Shown one piece after another: positions 9,215-15,752 of a stretch of DNA of 64,000 nt (position 1 is its first letter; every line of letters starts with the position of its first letter). The notes under the pieces were generated by a model that was not told the DNA's origin, did no database searches, and saw only the letters and a list, made by a program, of their open reading frames with translations. The DNA lies in the NCBI GenBank assembly GCA_039028975.1, contig JBCCHB010000063.1, forward strand, positions 1 through 64,000, in the 5' to 3' direction. This DNA comes from JAHBNG01 sp039028975. GTDB taxonomy: Bacteria; Chloroflexota; Anaerolineae; Caldilineales; Caldilineaceae. Position numbers and translations under genes: made by a program.

Positions 9215-10432
9215 ATGAGAAGAGCCAAAATCGCCTCCGTTGGGTGTGGCATTGTTGCTAGGCGTTGGCATCTGCCGACCATAGCCGAATTGGCCAAACA
9301 TGGAGACATCGAGCACGTCGCCATCTGTGATATGGATAAAGCCATCGCCAGAGAAGTCGGCCAAGAATATGGCGTTCCGCACTACACCAATGTGGAGGAG
9401 ATGCTGGATAGGCACCCAGATACGGATGTTCTGGACATTGCAACTGGAGATTACACCCATCACGTGATTGCCAAGATGGCCGCTGAGCGCAAGGTCCATG
9501 TGCTGGTTGAAAAGCCCATGGCTCCCACCCTTGCCCTTTGTGATTTCATCATCGACAGTTGTCAGAAGAATGGCGTCCACTACGAAGTCGCGGAAAACTA
9601 CTTTCGGATGCCCGGCGACCGCGTGATTAACAAACTAATTACTGAAGGGATCCTGGGTGATATCCGACGAGTTCACTTTGTAGAGCCATTCCGGCAACTA
9701 CCTTACGTCAAAGACGCGGGCAAGCCCCGGGGCATAGAAAGCCCTGTCTCTTATTTCCGCGCCCACTCAGGTATCTGCATCGACATGGGCGTCCACCGCA
9801 TGTCTCAGCTTCGATTAGCGGCCAATAGCGAACCCAAGAAGATCGTGGCCATCACCAAGCAATTCAATCCGGGCGAAGATAAGGTCTTTGAGGATTTTGG
9901 TCACGCCATGCTCGAATTTGAGAGCGGTGCTGTAGGTGTTTACGAAACCTCTTTGGTGGGCGAACAGCCCATGAAGTATCGGCACATATCGGGAACCAAA
10001 GGGAACATATTGGATCTCGATTACTTTAAACCGGACTATAAGCTACGATTAGAGGTCAAGGGTGAGATGCAGGATGTCCCCATTGAGCGGCAGACCCACA
10101 GCGTCAACGGAATGCGAGTCTTGACTCGGCTTGTTGTCCATACCGAACCAGAAATTGTCTATGAAAATCCCTTCAGGGGGTACGCCATCGATGATTGGAA
10201 TATCGGTACAGCAGAAGAGATTATGACCATTGCCAACGCGGCGGTCAACGATACAGAACCCGAGTATGGTATCGGTGGCCGCAAAGATGTAGAGCTGTGC
10301 ATTGCCCTCTATGAATCTTCCCTTCAGGGTATGATGCCGGTTGAACTCCCCATTACCCAGATGACCCAGTATGAGCAGATGGTGTATGATGATTATCGGG
10401 CTGCGTATGGACTTCGGCCAGATGAAGTCTGA
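9215..10432 (+). CDS. Gfo/Idh/MocA family oxidoreductase
   Basis: NAD(P)-dependent oxidoreductase of 405 residues. The N-terminal Rossmann fold is marked by VGCGIVARRWHLP (about 9-21), and the family's EKP motif lies at 99-101, its Lys being the catalytic residue. The C-terminal alpha/beta substrate domain includes GICIDMGVHRM (about 191), the place of the family's conserved Asp/His pair. Such enzymes act on sugars, inositols and related polyols. A strong ribosome site (gaaggagaag) precedes the ATG. It lies between two PhyH dioxygenase genes in the same direction and behind an MFS gene, which points to one catabolic unit. The intergenic gaps (243 and 88 bases) are longer than in a tight operon, so internal promoters are possible. 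Confidence 0.9.
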   Translation: MRRAKIASVGCGIVARRWHLPTIAELAKHGDIEHVAICDMDKAIAREVGQEYGVPHYTNVEEMLDRHPDTDVLDIATGDYTHHVIAKMAAERKVHVLVEKPMAPTLALCDFIIDSCQKNGVHYEVAENYFRMPGDRVINKLITEGILGDIRRVHFVEPFRQLPYVKDAGKPRGIESPVSYFRAHSGICIDMGVHRMSQLRLAANSEPKKIVAITKQFNPGEDKVFEDFGHAMLEFESGAVGVYETSLVGEQPMKYRHISGTKGNILDLDYFKPDYKLRLEVKGEMQDVPIERQTHSVNGMRVLTRLVVHTEPEIVYENPFRGYAIDDWNIGTAEEIMTIANAAVNDTEPEYGIGGRKDVELCIALYESSLQGMMPVELPITQMTQYEQMVYDDYRAAYGLRPDEV

Positions 10433-10520
10433 TTAGTGGACAGTGGACAGTGTATGTTAATTCGTTCCGCCTATGGTAACAATAGACCAGCCAGCAACCA
10501 ATAACCAAGGAACTAAAACC

Positions 10521-11738
10521 ATGTGGGAAAATGAACTGTTTGATGAACGAGTGGTGCGTATTGAAAAACCGACATCTCACTTCACATTGCTACGTGCGCT
10601 AAATGGCTACTTCTTAGGTGCGTCGGAAGATGGTATTGGGACGTTTGATCACGTCGACGACAAGGCTATTTGGGACAAAGTCGATGGGGCCAACGCCTAT
10701 CGCCATGTGGTAAGTAGTCTTGTATTGGATGCCGAAATGTCTGGGGAGGGCTGCATCCTGCGTCAGGATAGCATTGCCTTAGCTGGAGATGGTAGCTTAT
10801 CTGGTGAAGGGGCTATCTTCGTCCCAAAACATGGCCCAGCCGAGCTGCCCTCGGTCTATCTCACGCGATTCCAGGAGAATGGCTGGGTTGCGGTACCCAG
10901 TATACTGGATGCAGAAACAATCGAAGAATTAGAGCGAGCCAGTTGTACCGGCCGCTGGGATAGCGAGACTTATGATCGGAGCAAGTTGGCGCTAACGGAA
11001 AGCGCAGCCGTAGCCAGGGCCGCAGCAGAGCCAGTCACCCTGTGGCTGATTCGTCAATACATGGGAACCCATGAAATTCGCCTGGGACATTCGCCCAGCT
11101 TTGCTGTTCTGGAGAAGGATGACGGTCAACGGGATGTCCAAGGCTGGCACTCCGATTATCCCTACCTCTGGGGCATTGCCGGTCGCAACGGCAGCACCAA
11201 CGGAAACTGGATTCGCACCCACCAAGTAGCCGAACTCGTTATGGGTGTCCAGCGCAATCTTTGCGTCTCGGAATTTCGCAAAGAGAACGGAGCCACAGCG
11301 TTCAAGCTCGGCACCCATACCCGAGGTGAAGGCCCGCCGGATGAGTGGGGAACGGGTGTCATTTATCGCGAGAAGGGCTATCGGGCCAAGCATGGATTAC
11401 CCTACAACGGTCCAGAAGCCGACGTCCTTGAGGCGCCTGCTGGAACGTACATCATCTATGATTCCAGGCTCTGGCATCGAGCCGGGGTCAACCGTACAGA
11501 CAAAAAACGCGCCGCCATGTTACAAGCGGTGATTCCTATGTACATCATGCCCTTTATGGACACGAGTGAACCCTACAAGAAATTTATCAACAGCCCCTTG
11601 GTAAACGAATTGACCGAGTTGGAACAACAAGAGTTTCAGTCGATTATGCTCAACAAGATCGTTGGACCCCGGGGGCATTTTGCCATTACGGTTGATGATG
11701 AGTTGACGGAATTAGTCCAGCAACCTGCTGGGTACTAG
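10521..11738 (+). CDS. PhyH-family dioxygenase
   Basis: 405-residue Fe(II)/2-oxoglutarate dioxygenase. The N-terminal 110 residues are not typical of the family; the recognisable fold starts at about 113 (YLTRFQENGWVAVPSILD). Metal ligands are His210 and Asp212 (GWHSDYPY) and a distal His in DSRLWHRAGVNRT, with an Arg nearby. The start at 10521 is preferred over 10473 because aagga lies nine bases before it. Its sequence is clearly different from the other PhyH protein of the cluster (7763-8971), so the two probably act on different intermediates. Last gene of the MFS/PhyH/Gfo/PhyH cluster. The substrate is unknown. Confidence 0.84.
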   Translation: MWENELFDERVVRIEKPTSHFTLLRALNGYFLGASEDGIGTFDHVDDKAIWDKVDGANAYRHVVSSLVLDAEMSGEGCILRQDSIALAGDGSLSGEGAIFVPKHGPAELPSVYLTRFQENGWVAVPSILDAETIEELERASCTGRWDSETYDRSKLALTESAAVARAAAEPVTLWLIRQYMGTHEIRLGHSPSFAVLEKDDGQRDVQGWHSDYPYLWGIAGRNGSTNGNWIRTHQVAELVMGVQRNLCVSEFRKENGATAFKLGTHTRGEGPPDEWGTGVIYREKGYRAKHGLPYNGPEADVLEAPAGTYIIYDSRLWHRAGVNRTDKKRAAMLQAVIPMYIMPFMDTSEPYKKFINSPLVNELTELEQQEFQSIMLNKIVGPRGHFAITVDDELTELVQQPAGY

Positions 11739-11898
11739 AATAAAATCGAACCGTGAAGTGCCTGTATGGACGCCCAATAGACCTCAAATGCCGTAATTGG
11801 GGCCTTCGCGCGTGTCAAAATCGCTCCTCATTTGCTTACATTGATGCGTATGGGGGGCTAACCGTTCTGTTTTGCTTAATCCATTTCTTGAAATGGCC

Positions 11899-12504
11899 TT
11901 ATCCCGGCAAGCTTGATGTTGTGTAGCCAAATTGATATAAAAATTTTCCTGAAGAAGACAAATTTTCTTCAGGCGTCAAGTTGAAATCTAAAGCGTCGGC
12001 TAAGCGACAAATAGTCTGATAAACAAGAGCAATCAAGGTTGCTTCTTCCATGCCTATGCGGCTAACCCCAGCTATATTCATGGGGGCAATATCCGCTGCG
12101 TCCACTGTGACTTCTGGTGAGACGAGTTTTTCGAGATACCCTAGAGTTGCTCTCATCTGCTCACTGACAGGTGCCGAACGCCAATCATCCAAGACAGCTT
12201 GGACCACCAGCGAATCATAGCCTTGCACTGCGACCGCAGTGTGAATATCCGTTCAGTAGCGACATGCATTTTGACTGGAGACAAAAGCGGCCATCAGTTC
12301 CGCATCAGCCTTGCTCCAATAGGTTGCTTCTCTCAAGGCTTGTTGTTCTGCTTTGACGAATTGTTTGCCAAAGAGTTCTCGGCGATAAGAAAGAATAATC
12401 ACGGGCGGGGGCATAAAGTTGCCCCCTAATTTCTTAATGATAGTGGCGAATAGCCGCTGAATCGGGCGTAGGCCTCGCCCTTCTTCCAACATGTCAAGCC
12501 GCAT
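11899..12504 (-). CDS. AhpD/CMD-family peroxidase-like selenoprotein (UGA = Sec84)
   Basis: Carboxymuconolactone decarboxylase/AhpD-like protein, 201 residues if the in-frame UGA at 12253-12255 is read as selenocysteine. The family's redox motif CxxC...H appears as C81-R-Y-(UGA)84-T-D-I-H, with the UGA exactly where the second Cys belongs. Reading continues in frame for another 117 family-like residues (QAVLDDWRSAPVS, GYLEKLVSPEVTVDAADI, ALVYQTICRLADALDF). Directly after the UGA the mRNA can form CACUGC-GGUC-GCAGUG, a 6-bp stem with a GGUC loop 17 nt downstream, matching the loop and spacing of the E. coli fdhF SECIS as I recall it. The start at 12504 overlaps the stop of the upstream partner gene and has agaggag seven bases before it. 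A nonsense mutation is the alternative. The family reduces peroxides or alkyl electrophiles through the thiol/selenol pair. Confidence 0.85.
12226..12255 (-). promoter_or_regulatory. Candidate bacterial SECIS element
   Basis: Starting at the UGA (12255-12253 on the minus strand), bases 15-30 form a perfect 6-bp stem (cactgc/gcagtg) closed by the tetraloop GGUC. SelB-dependent bacterial SECIS hairpins need a short stem with loop guanines about 16-20 nt after the UGA, and both conditions are met. A caveat is that the ten bases actgcggtcg also occur at the end of the R1 intergenic repeats, so the palindrome could be partly chance. In the gene they encode ordinary family residues (HTAVAV). Confidence 0.75.
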
Positions 12505-12877
12505 GGTTACGCTCCTCTTCTGCATCAAAAAATGCGTCGATCGCCTGAATTCCCTCTTGCCAGGTTGCCACTCCTACACCCAACGAAGCGCCCACCGTTA
12601 GCTCAAATATAGCGTCATCTGAATACCCCTTTGCCTGTAAGCTCTCCACATCTGCATCGGTGATCTTGTACGCCTGCAACGCAACCTTATCCAGATATGC
12701 CACAAGATCCGCGGGCACCTCAATGTCAGACTGGCTATTGCTGAATCGGCTGGATGCGTACGTAATTACATCCTGGCGGAGTCTTTGGACTGTATCGCCA
12801 TCCACTCCTTGGAAAGCCTGAACAGTCTGGTCAATATGCTTCGGTAACGTCACCTTACGACTTTCTTCTGTTGTCAT
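12494..12877 (-). CDS. Cysteine-free CMD/AhpD-like partner protein
   Basis: 127-residue helical protein whose C-terminal half (LDKVALQAYKITDADVESL, then SDDAIFELTVGASLGVG) resembles the helical repeat of the carboxymuconolactone decarboxylase/AhpD family. It contains no Cys at all, so it cannot carry the family's redox centre itself. The start at 12877 is preferred over the ATG at 12892 because ggag then lies nine bases upstream. Its stop overlaps the start of the selenoprotein gene by 11 bases, implying translational coupling and probably a joint complex. It is divergent from the ArsR gene, with an R1 repeat between them. A role as a structural or substrate-binding partner is inference. Confidence 0.75.
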   Translation of the reverse strand: MTTEESRKVTLPKHIDQTVQAFQGVDGDTVQRLRQDVITYASSRFSNSQSDIEVPADLVAYLDKVALQAYKITDADVESLQAKGYSDDAIFELTVGASLGVGVATWQEGIQAIDAFFDAEEERNHAA

Positions 12878-12896
12878 GAATTCATGCTCCAATTGT

Positions 12897-12981
12897 TATA
12901 CTCAGCTCCGTTTGAAAACAGGTATTTAGTTTCTCTAGTAGAGCTTTGGAAAACATCTGCTTTCAAAACGACCGCAGTATA
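12897..12981. repeat. R1 palindromic repeat, 85 bp (copy 1)
   Basis: Begins tatactcagctccgtttgaa and ends with ttcaaaacgaccgcagtata. The ends are imperfect reverse complements, so the whole element can fold into a long hairpin. Full-length relatives of exactly the same length lie at 24782-24866 (opposite orientation) and 45992-46076. This copy lies between the CMD operon and the arsR gene. Confidence 0.85.
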
Positions 12982-13127
12982 GATAGCCAGATGAATTTAT
13001 TCAGATTGAAATCTATGACTTAATGCTACTGAACAAGTTTAGCTTACCATGCGAAATGTCCCAAATGATCAAGAAACAGTCCGCGCCCCCCCTAACTTTT
13101 AGCAAAGGATTCAGTCTTACATATCAC

Positions 13128-13143
13128 ATAACCATTTGGTTAT
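13128..13143. promoter_or_regulatory. Probable ArsR autoregulatory operator
   Basis: ataaccatttggttat is a perfect 7+2+7 palindrome ending 11 bases before the arsR start codon at 13155. ArsR/SmtB repressors bind this kind of AT-rich palindrome over their own promoter, so autoregulation of the arsR-SRPBCC pair is likely. The divergent CMD operon is about 250 bases away and might also be affected. Confidence 0.55.
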
Positions 13144-13154
13144 ACATTATTCTC

Positions 13155-13544
13155 ATGTCCGAATCAACTTCTTTCCGAGCCATCGCTGACACCAACCGAC
13201 GCATTATCCTCGATCTCCTTCGCGATGAAGGTCCACTACGTGCCGGGGATCTAGTGGCCCGCTTGCCCCACATCAGCCAACCAGCGGTAAGCAAACATCT
13301 ACGTATCCTGCGCGAGTCGAAGTTAGTACGAGCCGAAAAGATAGGGCGAGAGCAGCTTTATCATCTGGAACCGATGAATTTGTCGCCCATTGCGGCATGG
13401 CTTGCTCATTATGAACCATTGTGGGAACAGCGACTGGCTACACTGAAAGAGTTGGTAGAAAGCGAGGAAACAGAGGAAATTACTTTATCCAAGCAGCGCG
13501 AGGAGCATATTGATGAATCCAGTAACGATCCACAAGACAATTGA
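13155..13544 (+). CDS. ArsR-family winged-helix repressor
   Basis: 129-residue ArsR/SmtB-type regulator. The winged helix is visible as RRIILDLLRDEGPLRAGDL, the recognition helix in SQPAVSKHLRIL (about 41-52), and the wing REQLYHLEP. There is no metal-binding Cys cluster, and the pairing with an SRPBCC gene is typical of the SdpR/ArsR type that controls AHSA1-like proteins rather than metal resistance. The start is the ATG at 13155; in-frame ATGs further upstream would put the operator palindrome (13128-13143) inside the gene. The C-terminal tail after about residue 105 is acidic and variable. The gene overlaps the following gene by 32 bases, so the two are translated together. Confidence 0.85.
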   Translation: MSESTSFRAIADTNRRIILDLLRDEGPLRAGDLVARLPHISQPAVSKHLRILRESKLVRAEKIGREQLYHLEPMNLSPIAAWLAHYEPLWEQRLATLKELVESEETEEITLSKQREEHIDESSNDPQDN

Positions 13545-14142
13545 AATTGCAGCCCCACCTAGGCAAGTCTGGCGCTACGTTGGCACGGCCACCGGGTTGT
13601 GTGAGTGGTGGGGCGTTGAGATCAAAATGGACGAAAAAGAAGGTGGTTATTTCGAAGAGATAGGTGAGGAAAATGGACGTGCCTATCATCGATTTGGTCA
13701 AGTAACGACCTTTAACCCACCCTATCACCTCTCGATCCAAATCCAGCATCTAGATGATAACCATGAGTGGCCTGCTAAAACAGAGATTGATATTCGTCTG
13801 GAAGAAAATATAATTGATGCAGACAAAATACATACCAATGTATCAATCACCCATCGTCCCTGTGCGGATGAAAGAGACAATATATTACCTGATTGTTTGA
13901 TGCCGGTTTACCCCAACACCGGCAGTGGCTACGGTCCAACGATGATGCTTCCTCAAGACGTTGGCATGGTGGAACAGCCTTCAGCCATTGCAGTAAACCT
14001 GGCGGTGGGTGCAATAACCTTTACGTTACAAGAGCTATACCAATGGTGCTACCAACAGGATAAGAGATGGCAACAACACCTTGTTAGGCTCACGACCCTT
14101 TTTGGGGAGAAGAGCCATCTGTTTCTCAACAAGGTTGGGTAG
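13513..14142 (+). CDS. SRPBCC/AHSA1-domain protein
   Basis: 209-residue START-like (SRPBCC) protein. The N-terminus IHKTIEIAAPPRQVWRYV, followed by GLCEWWG and a strand with FGQVTTFNPPYHLSIQIQ, is the usual AHSA1/activator of Hsp90-like helix-grip entry. The C-terminal helix (ITFTLQELYQWCYQQDKRWQQHL) also fits. The middle (about 95-160) is longer than in the family norm. The ATG at 13513 is chosen because aggag lies eight bases upstream; a TTG immediately before it is less likely. It overlaps arsR and is presumably its regulated partner. The ligand is unknown; the fold binds hydrophobic molecules. Confidence 0.75.
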   Translation: MNPVTIHKTIEIAAPPRQVWRYVGTATGLCEWWGVEIKMDEKEGGYFEEIGEENGRAYHRFGQVTTFNPPYHLSIQIQHLDDNHEWPAKTEIDIRLEENIIDADKIHTNVSITHRPCADERDNILPDCLMPVYPNTGSGYGPTMMLPQDVGMVEQPSAIAVNLAVGAITFTLQELYQWCYQQDKRWQQHLVRLTTLFGEKSHLFLNKVG

Positions 14143-14160
14143 AGAGCATAGGGAAACATA

Positions 14161-14694
14161 ATGATCAGAAGATTGGTCTTTGAAACCCATTCATTAAGTG
14201 AGGATAACGACCGAGGGATTGCAACGGGCTGGCATCACAGCCGTCTTTCTGAGCAAGGTCGTAGATTGGCTGCAGAACTGGGTGAAAGACGTCAGCAGGA
14301 TGGTATCCAGGCTGTCTTCACATCAGATCTTGGTCGAGCGCTGGAAACGGCTCAAATTGCATTTGCTGATTCTGCTGTCCCAATTCTGGCGGATTGGCGT
14401 CTTCGAGAATGTGATTACGGTCAACTAAATAGCCAACCCGTCGATGAACTGCATCGGGATCGGTTGCGCTACCTGGACAAACCCTACCCCAACGGTGAAA
14501 GCTGGCGTCAGGCCGTTCAAAGAGTCGGCCGAACTCTGCCTGATCTGTCACTCCGTTGGGATAACGTACTCGTGATCGGTCACGTTGCCACTCGCTGGGC
14601 TTTTGATCATTATCTCAATGGAGAAGCAATTGAAGATCTCATAATCGCCGATTTTGCCTGGCGGGAAGGCTGGGAATACTATTTTGAAAATTAA
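14161..14694 (+). CDS. Histidine-phosphatase (phosphoglycerate mutase-like) family protein
   Basis: 177 residues. The usual RHG signature is replaced by ETHS (residues 8-11), which keeps the phospho-acceptor His but lacks the flanking Arg. Other family marks are present: SEQGRRLAAELGERR, VFTSDLGRALETAQIA, the acidic LRECDYGQLN and the second catalytic His in VIGHVATRWAFDHY. The ETH variant occurs in a recognisable subgroup, so this is probably a functional phosphatase with altered specificity rather than a dead enzyme. It starts 18 bases after the SRPBCC gene and is followed 21 bases later by clpP, suggesting one transcript from arsR onward. The substrate is not known. Confidence 0.78.
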   Translation: MIRRLVFETHSLSEDNDRGIATGWHHSRLSEQGRRLAAELGERRQQDGIQAVFTSDLGRALETAQIAFADSAVPILADWRLRECDYGQLNSQPVDELHRDRLRYLDKPYPNGESWRQAVQRVGRTLPDLSLRWDNVLVIGHVATRWAFDHYLNGEAIEDLIIADFAWREGWEYYFEN

Positions 14695-14715
14695 TTATTG
14701 TTTGGAGATTTTTAA

Positions 14716-15387
14716 ATGAGAACTTATCAGTCAACAATGCCATCATATCTAACACCACTCAATCTTATCCCCACTGTAACTGAACGAACCAACCGGGGAG
14801 AGCGGGCCTACGATATCTACTCGATGCTGCTCAACAATCGCATCATATTTGTTGGATCGCCCATCGAGAATCAATTTGCCAATGTAATCATTGCCCAATT
14901 GCTCTATCTGGACGGTGAATCTTCCAATCTGCCCATTCAGATGTACATCAGCAGCCCAGGTGGTGAGGTTCATGCCGGGTTGGGTATCTATGACGCCATG
15001 CAGCAGACCAAAGCACCTATTACAACCATCGCAGTGGGATCCACCCATAGCTTCGGCACTGTTCTGCTAACGGCTGGGCAGCCAGGCCGCCGCTTTGCCA
15101 TGGAGAATGCAGTTATTCATATGCATCAGCCCCTCATCGCCGGAAATGGAATCAGCGGCCAAGTCAGCGACATTCATATTCATGCCCAGCAGCTTGTCCG
15201 AGTACGTCGTCGGGTTGAAGAGATCATGACGACCCATACGGGAAAAGCCCTAGAGCAGATTGAACGAGACATGGATCGAGACTTTTATCTAGATGCCCAG
15301 GAGGCCAAGGCATATGGATTGGTTGATGAAGTACTCACCAATACCGAGCATGTGCCTGAGCAACAGGTTAGCGAGATGATTAAATAG
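14716..15387 (+). CDS. clpP: ATP-dependent Clp protease proteolytic subunit
   Basis: 223-residue ClpP serine peptidase, which forms the barrel that degrades proteins fed by ClpX/ClpA-type unfoldases. The catalytic triad is visible: Ser112 in THSFGTVLL, His137 in IHMHQPL, and an Asp about 185 in IERDMDRDF. The oxyanion loop is SSPGGEV. The N-terminal stretch (about 1-28) is a short unprocessed leader. The nucleophile motif HSFGT differs from the usual ASMGA, which suggests a paralogue beside a main ClpP elsewhere. No clpX follows. The start has ggag about eight bases upstream. It lies in a run of plus-strand genes with short gaps. Confidence 0.93.
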   Translation: MRTYQSTMPSYLTPLNLIPTVTERTNRGERAYDIYSMLLNNRIIFVGSPIENQFANVIIAQLLYLDGESSNLPIQMYISSPGGEVHAGLGIYDAMQQTKAPITTIAVGSTHSFGTVLLTAGQPGRRFAMENAVIHMHQPLIAGNGISGQVSDIHIHAQQLVRVRRRVEEIMTTHTGKALEQIERDMDRDFYLDAQEAKAYGLVDEVLTNTEHVPEQQVSEMIK

Positions 15388-15398
15388 GAGTCAAACAT

Positions 15399-15689
15399 AT
15401 GAATGCTGGAAAACATATCCGAAATGAAGTAAACCCCTTACCTATCTATCCTTCGGTTCCGCCTGTTTGGTCACCGGACAAAACATCACCTGTCGTCAGC
15501 TCGTCTCAACCAATGATCCACGTTGAGCCAAAGAGGAAATGGCGATACAAAACGTTGGTCTGCACACCTGACGAGGCCGTAGCAATGGCCGAGAAAACGC
15601 TAAATCAGATAGGTGCAGAAGGTTGGGAATTATGTGGTACCTTGACTTTTGATGGAAAGGTCTGTTTTTACTTCAAATTGAATGAATAA
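15399..15689 (+). CDS. Small DUF4177-like protein
   Basis: 96 residues. The C-terminal half, WRYKTLVC...LNQIGAEGWELCGTL...VCFYFKLNE, matches the short DUF4177-type pattern (a tyrosine-containing strand, GxEGWEL, and a final FK strand). The first 45 residues are Pro/Ser-rich and probably disordered. A clear ribosome site (aggag) stands eight bases before the ATG, and clpP ends 11 bases upstream, so it is co-transcribed with it. The function is unknown. It may be a small accessory of the ClpP region, but nothing in the sequence shows that. Confidence 0.65.
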   Translation: MNAGKHIRNEVNPLPIYPSVPPVWSPDKTSPVVSSSQPMIHVEPKRKWRYKTLVCTPDEAVAMAEKTLNQIGAEGWELCGTLTFDGKVCFYFKLNE

Positions 15690-15752
15690 GATGAAGATGG
15701 TATAATTCTTTCAATCGCACACTTGTTCTGATTGAAGGATAATAACTCAGCC

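Noticed and set aside
12253..12255. Simple nonsense mutation or frameshift instead of selenocysteine
   Set aside because: The reading frame is kept across the stop, the position is exactly the motif Cys, and a SECIS-like hairpin follows. A nonsense mutation is not fully excluded without the sel genes.
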